This document shows, one piece after another, positions 1-8,359 of a stretch of 64,000 nt of DNA; position 1 is the stretch's first letter; the number at the start of each line of letters is the position of its first letter. The notes under the pieces are model-generated. The model ran no database searches and had not been told where the DNA came from. It saw only the letters and a program-made list of their open reading frames with translations. Location of the stretch: contig NZ_JAEHOQ010000007.1 of the NCBI RefSeq assembly GCF_016239305.1, forward strand, positions 62,001 to 126,000, given 5' to 3'. This DNA is from Proteus vulgaris. Lineage in GTDB: Bacteria > Pseudomonadota > Gammaproteobacteria > Enterobacterales > Enterobacteriaceae. The translations under genes were made by a program, and so were the position numbers.

Positions 1-866
1 CTTCTACCATTGGTTACCTGTGTCATATTCCCACTTGCTAAATCCATAACATATAGATTTAAGCTACCACTCTTAGAAAGAGCAAAGGCAAGTTTAGAGC
101 CATCTGGTGAAAATGAAGGTGCACCATTATGTCTTGGGAATGATGCAATTTGGCGAATTTCACCTGTTGCTAATGTTTGTACCACTAAAGCAGATTGACC
201 ACTTTCAAAAGTTACATAAGCCAGTTTAGCACCATCTGGTGACCATGCTGGTGACATTAATGGCTGTGATGAACGATAAACACGATCTTGGTTAAATCCA
301 TCATAGTCAGAAACGCGCAATTCATAAGGATATGCGCCACCGTTAGTCACAACAACATAAGCAATACGTGTACGGAATGCGCCACGAATACCTGTCAGTT
401 TTTCAAATACTTCATCACTGGCAGTGTGTGCAGAATAACGTAGCCATTTAGATGGAACTTTAAACTCACTTTGAGATAAAACTGCGCCTGGAGAGCCAGC
501 AACGTCAACTAACTGATAGCTTACTAAATATTGGCCATCTGCTGACGGTTGTACGCGTCCAACAACAACAGAATCAATCCCTAATGCGGTCCATAGTGCA
601 GGTTGAACTTCAGAAGCCGTGACCGGCTGTTGAGGTATACGTGACACATCAATAGGATTAAACTTTCCGCTATTACGTAAATCAGCTGCAATCACACCAG
701 CGATATCTTCTGGCATTTGACCAGTGCCTTCCCATTTAAAAGGAACGACACCGATAGGGCGTGCAGTATTCACCCCTTGTGTAATTTCAATTCGAACTTC
801 AGCGTTAGCCAGAGTGGTTACGCATAAAATTAAAAGTCCGAAGATAACATTTAATGCCTGCTTCAT
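1..866 (-). CDS. tolB: Tol-Pal system periplasmic protein TolB (3' part outside window)
   Basis: Only the N-terminal two thirds of the protein lie in the window; the gene runs off the left edge. The product begins [14 protein letters not shown], a signal peptide ending near ANA-EV, followed by the TolB N-terminal domain and the first beta-propeller blades ([20 protein letters not shown] repeats). TolB is the periplasmic partner of Pal and TolA in the trans-envelope complex that supports outer-membrane constriction at division. Two adjacent ATG codons exist; the second (866) sits 5 nt after GGGAG and matches the E. coli start, so it is preferred over 869. It is the last visible gene of ybgC-tolQRAB; pal should follow just outside. 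Recognition is by close similarity to the remembered E. coli protein. Confidence 0.96.
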   Translation of the reverse strand, partial: MKQALNVIFGLLILCVTTLANAEVRIEITQGVNTARPIGVVPFKWEGTGQMPEDIAGVIAADLRNSGKFNPIDVSRIPQQPVTASEVQPALWTALGIDSVVVGRVQPSADGQYLVSYQLVDVAGSPGAVLSQSEFKVPSKWLRYSAHTASDEVFEKLTGIRGAFRTRIAYVVVTNGGAYPYELRVSDYDGFNQDRVYRSSQPLMSPAWSPDGAKLAYVTFESGQSALVVQTLATGEIRQIASFPRHNGAPSFSPDGSKLAFALSKSGSLNLYVMDLASGNMTQVTNGR

Positions 867-1008
867 CATGTCTCCCTTTTATTATTGCGGTTATTACGCA
901 ATAACGCACAGAATAGTAACAAACGCTTTTCAACAACACCATACAACACATCAATAACATTCTAAAATAGCTATAAATTAGTGTATGTTTTCCTACTATC
1001 AGACAGTT

Positions 1009-2088
1009 TTATGGCTTAAACTCAATTGTCGATGATTTTACTTGTTCATAAACATCTTTTGGTGGTTTAGGTAATTTAGCAGTATTCGCTGCACGTAATG
1101 CCACTTGGCATAATGCAGGATCACCACCGGAAATCTTCGCATTAATTAACATCCCATCAGGTGCAATACTAATTCTTAGTTCACAAGTTTTACCTTTGTA
1201 TAACTCTGGATCAATGAACTTCTGTTCTATTGCAACTTTCAGTTGGCCTTTATAGCGATCTACACCTTCACCATTTGCACCAGTGCGATTTCCACCACCT
1301 TGCCCTGCTGCAGAGGCTCCACTTTGTTTATTACCATCAGCCATTAAACCATCAAGTAAACTATCAACGGCTTTACTCTGCTGCTGAGCAGCTGCTTTCG
1401 CTTTAGCTTCTGCGGCAGCTTTGGCTTTAGCCTCTGCGGCTGCTTTTGCTTTAGCATCTGCTTCGGCTTTTGCTTTAGCATCTGCTTCAGCTTTCGCTTT
1501 TGCATCTGCCTCTGCTTTCGCTTTAGCTTCTTCTGCTTTTTGCTTCGCGACTAATTCAGCTTGTTTTTTCGCTTCAGCTTCTGCTTGTTTTTTAGCATCC
1601 GCTTGTTCTTTTAAGATGCGATCACGCTCTGCTTTCGCTTGTGCAGCCGCTTCTTCTGCCACTTTTTGTTCTTCTTTCGCTTTAGTGGCAGCTAACGTAG
1701 CTTCTCGTTTTTGAGCTTCTGCTGCCTCTTTTGCTTGTAAACGTTCAATTTCTAATGTCTTCAAACGTTCTTGTTCTTTCATTTGCTGCTGACGCAACTC
1801 TTCTTCTTGTTGCTCAGCTCGCGCTTTACGTTCTTGCTCTGCTTTTTGGACGTTAGCTTGTTGCGCTTTTTGCTGGTTATACTGTTGTACTACAGCATTA
1901 GGATCGACCATAATAGCATCAATAACTTGCCCGTCTTCACCACCGCCACCACCTAAATCCCACTTCTGAGTTAATGACCCCCAGATAAGCAATGCGATAA
2001 CAAGCAAATGCAAGGCAGTAGACAAGATAACTGAACGGCTCAATTTACTTCGGATTGGCTTCGTCTTCTTTCCCACGCTATTATCCAA
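1009..2088 (-). CDS. tolA: TolA, inner-membrane anchored trans-periplasmic protein
   Basis: TolA links the TolQR motor to TolB and Pal across the periplasm. Visible domains: one N-terminal membrane helix (about residues 20-39, containing the SxxHxxL motif as STALHLL), a Gly-rich hinge (GGGGGEDG), a very long Ala/Lys/Glu helical domain (about 70-250) with near-perfect short repeats AKAEADAK then AKAAAE, and the C-terminal globular domain with its two cysteines (TCELRIS, ALCQVA). At 359 codons it is shorter than E. coli TolA (about 421), the difference lying in the repeat domain. The start is uncertain: the longest frame opens with TTG at 2088, while GTG at 2076 has GGAT 6 nt upstream and may be the true start. 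It follows tolR by 15 bp in one operon. Confidence 0.95.
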   Translation of the reverse strand: MDNSVGKKTKPIRSKLSRSVILSTALHLLVIALLIWGSLTQKWDLGGGGGEDGQVIDAIMVDPNAVVQQYNQQKAQQANVQKAEQERKARAEQQEEELRQQQMKEQERLKTLEIERLQAKEAAEAQKREATLAATKAKEEQKVAEEAAAQAKAERDRILKEQADAKKQAEAEAKKQAELVAKQKAEEAKAKAEADAKAKAEADAKAKAEADAKAKAAAEAKAKAAAEAKAKAAAQQQSKAVDSLLDGLMADGNKQSGASAAGQGGGNRTGANGEGVDRYKGQLKVAIEQKFIDPELYKGKTCELRISIAPDGMLINAKISGGDPALCQVALRAANTAKLPKPPKDVYEQVKSSTIEFKP

Positions 2089-2103
2089 ACTTATTTCAAC
2101 CTA

Positions 2104-2529
2104 TTACATAGGCTGAGTCATTAAACCTACAGATTTAACACCTGCTTGACGTAACATGTTGAGAGCTTTAATTATCTCATCATAAGGAACATCTTTAGCA
2201 CCGCCAATCAGAAATATAACTTTCGGATTTTTTTCCAATTGTCGTTTAGCTTCAGCCATAATCTGTTCTTGAGGCAATAATTCTAATACTTCTTGATCAA
2301 CTCGAATATTATATTGCCCAATTCCTGCAACCTCGACAATCACCGGGGGATTATCACTAGTTGAAACAGTTTGTGTATCTGTTGCTTCAGGAAGATCAAC
2401 TTCAACACTTTGCGAAATGATAGGTGCTGTTGCCATAAAAATAAGCAAAAGTACTAACAATACGTCAAGCAAAGGAACAATGTTAATCTCTGACTTTACG
2501 CCTCGGCGGTTACTGCGACCTCGTGCCAT
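2104..2529 (-). CDS. tolR: TolR, proton-channel subunit of the Tol motor
   Basis: A 141-residue protein of the ExbD/TolR family. It has a short cytoplasmic N-terminus (RGRSNRRGVKSEINIVPLLD), one membrane helix (about 17-37) holding the conserved proton-relay Asp in VPLLDVLLVLLL, and a periplasmic dimerisation domain. With TolQ it forms the proton-driven stator that energises TolA. The ATG is preceded by GGAG at 7 nt. It lies 22 bp after tolQ and 15 bp before tolA in the same operon. Confidence 0.97.
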   Translation of the reverse strand: MARGRSNRRGVKSEINIVPLLDVLLVLLLIFMATAPIISQSVEVDLPEATDTQTVSTSDNPPVIVEVAGIGQYNIRVDQEVLELLPQEQIMAEAKRQLEKNPKVIFLIGGAKDVPYDEIIKALNMLRQAGVKSVGLMTQPM

Positions 2530-2551
2530 CAGCTATCTCCTTCTGCGTTAA

Positions 2552-3238
2552 CTATTTCTTTTCTGCTGAGGCAAAAGCTTGGCGATGTAAAATCGTCAGG
2601 AACTCTTCCATAAAGTTATCGTAACTTTGTTCCAGTTTAGTTACACGCTGCGTAAACCGGTTATAAGCCATAACTGCGGGGATCGCCGCAAATAAACCGA
2701 TAGCTGTTGCAATCAACGCTTCAGCAATGCCGGGTGCGACCATTTGTAATGTTGCTTGTTTAACACTACCTAATGCAATAAATGCATGCATAATCCCCCA
2801 TACTGTACCAAACAGACCAATATATGGGCTGATAGAACCAACAGTACCTAGGAAAGGAATGTGAGTTTCTAGTGATTCTAATTCACGATTAAAAGAGACA
2901 CGCATTGCTCTTGATGCACCATTAACAACCGCATCAGGCGCATGAACGCTTGCTTGGTGTAAACGAGCAAACTCTTTAAAACCGGAATGAAAAATTTGCT
3001 CAGAGCCTGATAATTCATCACGACGAGCTTGGCTCTCTTTATATAAACGAGCCAAGTCAGTACCTGACCAGAATTTATCTTCAAAATCTGCGGCTTCACG
3101 ATCGGCGGCATTCAGAACTTTGGTTCGCTGAATAATAATCGCCCAAGATGCAATAGAAAATCCGATTAAAATCAACATGATCAACTTAACTAAAAGCCCT
3201 GCTTTTAGAAAGAGATCGATAACATTCATGTCAGCCAC
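2552..3238 (-). CDS. tolQ: TolQ, stator subunit of the Tol motor
   Basis: A 228-residue MotA/TolQ/ExbB family protein with three membrane segments (about 15-37, 135-157, 170-192) and the conserved motifs [19 protein letters not shown] and [20 protein letters not shown]. It forms the pentameric channel with TolR. The start is GTG at 3238, giving [14 protein letters not shown], colinear with E. coli. That G is shared with the TAG stop of ybgC, a one-base overlap implying translational coupling. Confidence 0.97.
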   Translation of the reverse strand: MADMNVIDLFLKAGLLVKLIMLILIGFSIASWAIIIQRTKVLNAADREAADFEDKFWSGTDLARLYKESQARRDELSGSEQIFHSGFKEFARLHQASVHAPDAVVNGASRAMRVSFNRELESLETHIPFLGTVGSISPYIGLFGTVWGIMHAFIALGSVKQATLQMVAPGIAEALIATAIGLFAAIPAVMAYNRFTQRVTKLEQSYDNFMEEFLTILHRQAFASAEKK

Positions 3239-3633
3239 TACTTAAACTCCGCGATAATGGACTTAGGAAGCGCTACAGGCTTCATTTTTAATGAATCTAC
3301 GCAGACAACGAGCACATCTGCGCTACACAAAACACAACCATCTTGATTAATAAGCTTTTGAGAAAATGTCATTGAGGCACCACGTAATGTGGTAATTTCA
3401 CTTTCTACTTGTAAAAGCTCATCAAGTCGAGCGGGTGCAATATATTCTATTGATAATTTACGTACAACAAATACAACATGATCATACTCCCGTAAATCAT
3501 GCTGATGAAAACCTTTTTCTCTGAGTAATTCTGTTCGAGCGCGTTCAAAATATTTTAGATAGCTGGCGTGATAGACCACACCACCGGCATCAGTATCTTC
3601 ATAATAAACACGAACAGGCCAAAGAAACTGCAT
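3238..3633 (-). CDS. ybgC: YbgC, tol-operon acyl-CoA thioesterase (hotdog fold)
   Basis: A 131-residue 4-hydroxybenzoyl-CoA-thioesterase-like protein. The family motif [17 protein letters not shown] carries the catalytic Asp. The family hydrolyses short acyl-CoAs and has been linked to phospholipid enzymes; its exact role in the Tol system is unsettled. It is the first gene of the tol operon here, with AAGGA 7 nt before the ATG and a one-base overlap into tolQ. In E. coli this gene directly follows ybgE of the cyd operon; here about 3.1 kb of unrelated genes separate them. Confidence 0.95.
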   Translation of the reverse strand: MQFLWPVRVYYEDTDAGGVVYHASYLKYFERARTELLREKGFHQHDLREYDHVVFVVRKLSIEYIAPARLDELLQVESEITTLRGASMTFSQKLINQDGCVLCSADVLVVCVDSLKMKPVALPKSIIAEFK

Positions 3634-3942
3634 AATATCTTCCTTACATTTTCCGAGTTAAGTCCATAAATAATTAAGCTATAAGTCACTTAACTATACT
3701 TAAGAGGTAGCTCTAAGGGAATCATAGTAACGTAAAGAATAGAAAACACAGTTTTCAGGCGCCAATCATAAACTCTTCTTTGCAACACGCAATATGCTTT
3801 GTGCTCTGAATACAAAAAATATTTTCATTAAGGCAGCATAAAAATGCTTGCTAATTAGAAATTCATAGATTGCCTTATTTATTAGTATTATTTTTAATGG
3901 CAGAAAAAACCAGCTAAAAAACTGGTTTTTCATATAAATCAA
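3634..3942. other. Intergenic region upstream of ybgC-tol
   Basis: No coding sequence is visible. The stretch must hold the promoter of the tol operon, because the upstream transcription unit is closed by the terminator at its far end. It is AT-rich; I could not assign -35 and -10 boxes confidently. Confidence 0.5.
3904..3930 (-). terminator. Intrinsic terminator of the MFS/NTF2-like unit
   Basis: Inverted repeat AAAACCAG / CTGGTTTT separated by 8 nt. Read on the minus strand the stem is followed by a run of six T. It lies just downstream of the stop codon of the 3943-4350 gene and insulates the tol operon from it. Confidence 0.8.
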
Positions 3943-4350
3943 TTAATTATTTATGATTGGAGTCTCATGAAGGTAGTGCCACTGCCAATCCATTTCATGA
4001 GAATTGCGTCTCAATAACGCCACCGACTCTCGTATAAGAATTTTCTCATTTTCAGTGTGGGTTTCTCGATATCTGACAACCACCAAACAATCTGATTGAT
4101 AAATTATTTTATAATCATCCGTTTTTATTTTCAGACCATTTCTTTTCCCTGCATTTTGTCTGAACATTGCAATAACATCATCATAACTCACTGCTTTTCC
4201 GTTGATCCCGACCATCGAAAATTCACTAGATAAAAGATTTTCTATCTTAGTTATTGCATCAACAGAAAGTGGAAATTGTGTAAAAACAGCTTCAATCTCA
4301 TCATGCAAAGATTTAATGCTTTCGATAATTAAATCGGTATTAAGATTCAT
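3943..4350 (-). CDS. Small NTF2-like (DUF4440/SnoaL-type) protein
   Basis: A 135-residue soluble protein. An N-terminal helix is followed by the pattern of DUF4440-like proteins: LLSSEFSMVGINGKAVSYDDVIAMF, then beta strands with VVVRYRETHTE and ending in WQWHYLHETPI. Members of this fold are small ligand-binding or enzyme domains; the substrate here is unknown. The start ATG lies inside the MFS gene (11-nt overlap, AGGA at 8 nt), so it is translationally coupled to the transporter and probably serves the same compound. Family assignment is by pattern only. Confidence 0.7.
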   Translation of the reverse strand: MNLNTDLIIESIKSLHDEIEAVFTQFPLSVDAITKIENLLSSEFSMVGINGKAVSYDDVIAMFRQNAGKRNGLKIKTDDYKIIYQSDCLVVVRYRETHTENEKILIRESVALLRRNSHEMDWQWHYLHETPIINN

Positions 4351-5710
4351 CTTGTATTTCCTGTGTAATAGTTTTCTTTTTCAACGTAAATAATAAGGTC
4401 AGAGGCAATACGCCAATTAAAGCGCATATTAAAAACGTCATGCTATAAGCTGTTTGTGGTAAACAAAAAAGAGAAAGAATATTAAATAGCATAGCAACAA
4501 GTGTTGCACCGATACTAAAAACGACTTGTCTATTAATATTCCAGATAACACTCGCTTGAACTAATTTTTGTGAACTAAAATCATATAATGCTGTTGTTTG
4601 TGCCGTGTTTGCACCTATTCCTCCGCCAACCCCAATAACTAAATAAGCGACAATTAACAGTAGAACATCTGTATTACTATTCACAAATGTTAATAAGGCA
4701 ATGCCAACACTGTGCAATAATAAAGCAAAAATAAATAAGCGTTTCATACCTAATTTATTATAAAGCGCACCGCTTATTGTCATTGAAATAAAGGCACCTA
4801 ATGCATACAGCAGCATAAAAATACCTGTACCTTGAGCTGTGAATTTTAAATATTGTTGTAAATAGAAAATAGCGAGAATATTTACCCCAGTAAAGACACC
4901 AGGAATACAGTAATAAATAAAAATAGAGAGTGATAAGTTTCTATTTTTTAATAGTGCCAAATTAATAACAGGCGATGCATGATGTCGATAATGATAATAA
5001 TAAAGTATTGCAAAACAGGCCGATAATATCGCTATGATTAATGCAAGTAATGTTGAGTGATACTCACCATAAGCCGATAAAGCAAATAATCCAAAAACGA
5101 TAATCAAACTAATAAGAATAATGCCTTTAATATCAGGTATGGTATTTTCTTTAGGCAAAGGCTCTTTTACCCAGATAAAAGCGAGAAATGCCGTCAGTAA
5201 GGAAAATGGAATATTGCTATAAAATACCCAACGCCAAGAAACGACATCAACAATAAATCCGCCTAGGGTTGGGGATATTGCTGGAGCTATCAGGGCTATT
5301 GCCATAATCAATGTTGAAATTTTACTTCTTTCATGCCCTTGAAAATATTGAAAAGTTAACGCTTGCCCAATTGGGATCAATAATCCACCACTCACGCCTT
5401 GAACAAAACGCCAGAAAATAAGTTCACTAAAAGAGTGGGAATATCCCACCAAAGCCACAGACACACTAAACATTAACATTGATGTCACCATCAATGCCTT
5501 AATACCAAAACGTTCAGATAGCCAATGGCTTAATGGAATAATTAATGTTAATCCTAAGATATAGCTATTTGAAACCCACGTGACGGAAACGATAGAGATC
5601 TGCATATCATCAGCAATAGCAGGTAATGCAATAGCTGACATAAAAATATTAATACAATCTATAAAAAAGCCCAGCAGAAATATAGATGCAATACGATAAC
5701 GGTAAGTCAT
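4340..5710 (-). CDS. MFS drug efflux transporter, DHA2 (EmrB/QacA)-like
   Basis: A 456-residue integral membrane protein with about 14 hydrophobic segments, typical of the 14-TMS DHA2 group. Motifs: the TM1 stretch FFIDCINIFMSAIALPAIA, SVTWVSNSYILGLTLIIPLSHWLSERFG (loop 2-3 region), RFVQGVSGGLLIPIGQAL, and motif C-like APAISPTLGGFIVD. Proton-driven export of a toxic compound is the likely role; the substrate cannot be read from sequence. The ATG at 5710 (MTYRYR) has GGAGG at 6 nt and is preferred over an in-frame ATG 15 nt upstream with no ribosome site. It is divergent from the LysR gene, its likely regulator, and overlaps the downstream NTF2-like gene. Confidence 0.88.
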   Translation of the reverse strand: MTYRYRIASIFLLGFFIDCINIFMSAIALPAIADDMQISIVSVTWVSNSYILGLTLIIPLSHWLSERFGIKALMVTSMLMFSVSVALVGYSHSFSELIFWRFVQGVSGGLLIPIGQALTFQYFQGHERSKISTLIMAIALIAPAISPTLGGFIVDVVSWRWVFYSNIPFSLLTAFLAFIWVKEPLPKENTIPDIKGIILISLIIVFGLFALSAYGEYHSTLLALIIAILSACFAILYYYHYRHHASPVINLALLKNRNLSLSIFIYYCIPGVFTGVNILAIFYLQQYLKFTAQGTGIFMLLYALGAFISMTISGALYNKLGMKRLFIFALLLHSVGIALLTFVNSNTDVLLLIVAYLVIGVGGGIGANTAQTTALYDFSSQKLVQASVIWNINRQVVFSIGATLVAMLFNILSLFCLPQTAYSMTFLICALIGVLPLTLLFTLKKKTITQEIQDES

Positions 5711-5799
5711 AAAAATCCTCCGCACATAGAGTACGGAAGATTGACGAATTTCGTCTATCTGACAAAATAGAACTTATTGTTTAATCAGAGTAAACAATC

Positions 5800-6687
5800 A
5801 TGCAAAATCAAATTGATCGAATTCGCTCTTTTATTGCTGTTGTTGATACAGGATCTTTTACTCAAGCAGCAAAATATTTACGCTTAAGTAAATCGATGGT
5901 AAGTATTCATATCAAAGCGTTAGAAACAGAATTAAATGTCTCACTGCTCAATCGTAATACTCGTCGATTCTCACTGACAGAGACAGGTGAAATGCTTTAT
6001 CAAGATTTTCGACAGGTACTCATTCAGTTAGAGCAAACATTAGATAAAGCGCGGTTGGGCCAACAAGAATTACAAGGTTCATTACGGTTAGGTTCAACGG
6101 CTGAATTTGGTGAATATTATATTTTGCCGTTACTTAGTCAATTTATGCAATTACACCCAAAACTAAAAGTACAGTACGCCTTTAATTCTTCTATTGAGGA
6201 CTTAATAAATCATAAACTTGATTTAGCGGTTCGTCTTGGCACATTAAAAGACAGTAATTATCGCTCTACAAAATTGGCAGGTTATGAGATAAGTTTAGTT
6301 ATTTCACCTGATTTATTGCAGAAATTCTCGATAAAAACCATCACTGACTTAAGCGCTATTCCTTATTTAGCAAATAGTAATTTGCGCCAAAGTAAACTTT
6401 CAATTTCTGCGCAGTTTAATACCCTTCTTTCTCAATTAGCCCAAGATGCCTATTTTGAAACTAACACCATAGCCGCATTAAAAAAGATGGCGCTTGCGCA
6501 TTCTGGGATGACTATTTTGCCACATTGGTATATTCGTCAAGAGTTATTAGAAGACCAATTGGTTGTGCTGTTTCCTGAATATTCACTTTTAACGCAATCC
6601 GTTAATATTATTTTTCCATATAGTGAACATATTCCAAGAAAAACACGCCTATTTATTGATTTCTTAAAAGAGAATATTCAATTATAA
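5800..6687 (+). CDS. LysR-family transcriptional regulator
   Basis: A 295-residue LTTR: N-terminal winged helix-turn-helix (residues 1-60, SFTQAAKYLRLSKSMVSIHIKALETEL), linker helix, then a periplasmic-binding-like effector domain (LRLGSTAEFGEYYILPLLSQF). It most resembles the CrgA/AaeR-type subgroup that often controls a divergent exporter. Only 89 bp separate it from the MFS start, consistent with one shared operator region. The effector is unknown. Confidence 0.9.
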   Translation: MQNQIDRIRSFIAVVDTGSFTQAAKYLRLSKSMVSIHIKALETELNVSLLNRNTRRFSLTETGEMLYQDFRQVLIQLEQTLDKARLGQQELQGSLRLGSTAEFGEYYILPLLSQFMQLHPKLKVQYAFNSSIEDLINHKLDLAVRLGTLKDSNYRSTKLAGYEISLVISPDLLQKFSIKTITDLSAIPYLANSNLRQSKLSISAQFNTLLSQLAQDAYFETNTIAALKKMALAHSGMTILPHWYIRQELLEDQLVVLFPEYSLLTQSVNIIFPYSEHIPRKTRLFIDFLKENIQL

Positions 6688-6728
6688 AACAAAAAGATAA
6701 GAATATTTTGGATAAGTGAGTAGATAAT

Positions 6729-6777
6729 AAAATACCTTATTTCTTTATCATTACATGAGTAGAAATAAGGTATTTTT
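6729..6777. terminator. Bidirectional intrinsic terminator between the LysR gene and ybgE
   Basis: Perfect 16-bp inverted repeat AAAATACCTTATTTCT (6729-6744) and its complement (6761-6776), 16-nt loop, A-tract on one side and T-tract on the other. It can stop the plus-strand LysR transcript and the minus-strand cyd transcript, whose last gene ends at 6778. Confidence 0.85.
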
Positions 6778-7062
6778 TTAGAAGAAGAAATAACTTAACC
6801 CAACAACTAGAATAATAATTGCAGGGATTGGATGTAATAAACATTTTGCAACAACATGTTTAGGGCGAAATGCAAGACCAAAAGTAGCCCCTGCACACAC
6901 TGACCAAATCAGTAATATGCCTTGCCAAATTGCCAATGAACTTGTGTTCGCTGCAAAACGGCTAGGGTCCCACATAATACAAAATGCCATCACCAACGCC
7001 ATGATTAAAACAAGAGCCCGTATAGGGCCCTTGTCGAGTAGTTGGTAGCTTTTATCCAACAT
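6778..7062 (-). CDS. ybgE: YbgE, cyd operon membrane protein
   Basis: A 94-residue protein with three hydrophobic segments (about 14-32, 43-63, 75-94), matching the cyd operon YbgE family. Its function is unsettled; it accompanies cytochrome bd oxidase genes. The ATG shares its A with the TAA stop of cydX (TAATG), so translation is coupled. The stop codon abuts the terminator stem. Confidence 0.9.
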   Translation of the reverse strand: MLDKSYQLLDKGPIRALVLIMALVMAFCIMWDPSRFAANTSSLAIWQGILLIWSVCAGATFGLAFRPKHVVAKCLLHPIPAIIILVVGLSYFFF

Positions 7063-7175
7063 TATTCTTCACTTTCTGAAGTTTTTTTAGCTTCAGCGTG
7101 CTCGTAAGCTAGTCCTGCGATCACCGCAATACTACAAGCGAAGAGTGTGCCGAGAAGCCATGCAAAATACCACAT
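7062..7175 (-). CDS. cydX: CydX, small subunit of cytochrome bd-I oxidase
   Basis: A 37-codon ORF beginning MWYFAWLLGTLFACSIAVIA: a single membrane helix with a charged tail (EHAEAKKTSESEE). This is the canonical CydX pattern and position, 12 bp after cydB and overlapping ybgE by one base. CydX stabilises CydAB and is needed for full oxidase activity in E. coli. Confidence 0.95.
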   Translation of the reverse strand: MWYFAWLLGTLFACSIAVIAGLAYEHAEAKKTSESEE

Positions 7176-7187
7176 TCTCTATGCTCC

Positions 7188-8345
7188 TTAGTAAAGAGTA
7201 TGATTATTGCCTTCGATAAATTTCTTATCAAGGCGACCATGCATTTTCCAGTAACACCAGATGGTGTAAAGGAGAACGATAGGTACAAAGATAATCGCAA
7301 CAACTGTCATGACTTGCAGAGTAAACAAGCTAGAAGTTGCATCCCACATTGTTAAGCTCACATCTGGGAATGTGCTCGAAGGCATCACAAATGGGAACAT
7401 AGTCACACCACAAGTTAGGATAACACAAGCAATTGTCAGTGAAGTGAACAGGAATGCCCAACCACCTTTATTTGCTTTAGTAGCAACAATCGCCAGTAAT
7501 GGAGATAACAGGCCTAAGGCCGGCAATGCCCATAATACTGGATAATTGTTGTAATTAGTCATCCAAGCACCCGCTTCATGAGAAACGGTTTTCAATAGTG
7601 GAGATGATGGACCGGCTGTATCAATAGTGCTTGTAATAATAAAGCCATCGATACCATAGATTAACCATACACCTGCTAATGCGAATGCGATGAAAGTAAT
7701 TAATGAGGTAATGTAAGTTGTTTTACGAGTACGCTCATGTAATTCACCGGTAGTACGCATTTGAAGATAACTTGCACCGTGTGCAACAATCATCATTAAG
7801 CTAATTACACCTGCTAATAAACCGTATGGGTTTAATAGACTTAACAGGTTAATCAGCGCGTTAGTCGTACCGTTATAAGATACACGCTGCATGCTATCGA
7901 CTTCTAATGGAACACCTTGTAACAGGTTACCAAAAGCAACACCGATAACTAATGGTGGAACGAAGCTACCAATAAAGATACCCCAATCCCACATACCACG
8001 CCATTTTGGAGATTCCAGTTTAGAACGGTAGTCAAAACCTACTGGACGGAAGAATAATGCCGCCAATACGAAGATCATACCAAAATAGAAACCAGAGAAT
8101 GCCGCAGCATAAACCATTGGCCATGCAGCGAATAATGCACCACCTGCTGTGATTAACCATACTTGGTTACCATCCCAGTGAGGTGCAACAGAGTTAATCA
8201 AAATACGGCGTTCAGTGTCATCTTTCGCGATAACGCGTAGTAACACACCGACACCCATATCAAAACCGTCAGTGACCGCGAAGCCAATCAGTAAGATACC
8301 AATCAGTAGCCACCAAATAAACCGCAATACTTCATAATCAAACAT
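7188..8345 (-). CDS. cydB: Cytochrome bd ubiquinol oxidase subunit II
   Basis: A 385-residue CydB (379 in E. coli), starting MFDYEVLRFIWWLLIGILLIGFAVTDGFDMGVG and containing the APHWDGNQVWLITAGGALFAAWP core. It has about eight membrane segments. With CydA and CydX it forms the high-affinity quinol oxidase that reduces oxygen to water at low oxygen tension. AGGAG lies 6 nt before the ATG; cydA is 14 bp upstream. Confidence 0.98.
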   Translation of the reverse strand: MFDYEVLRFIWWLLIGILLIGFAVTDGFDMGVGVLLRVIAKDDTERRILINSVAPHWDGNQVWLITAGGALFAAWPMVYAAAFSGFYFGMIFVLAALFFRPVGFDYRSKLESPKWRGMWDWGIFIGSFVPPLVIGVAFGNLLQGVPLEVDSMQRVSYNGTTNALINLLSLLNPYGLLAGVISLMMIVAHGASYLQMRTTGELHERTRKTTYITSLITFIAFALAGVWLIYGIDGFIITSTIDTAGPSSPLLKTVSHEAGAWMTNYNNYPVLWALPALGLLSPLLAIVATKANKGGWAFLFTSLTIACVILTCGVTMFPFVMPSSTFPDVSLTMWDATSSLFTLQVMTVVAIIFVPIVLLYTIWCYWKMHGRLDKKFIEGNNHTLY

Positions 8346-8359
8346 AGTGGACTCCTGTG

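Noticed and set aside
1421-1714. 97-codon Ala/Phe/Ser-rich frame on the plus strand opposite tolA
   Set aside because: It is the antisense image of the AK-rich repeat codons of TolA; no ribosome site or family.
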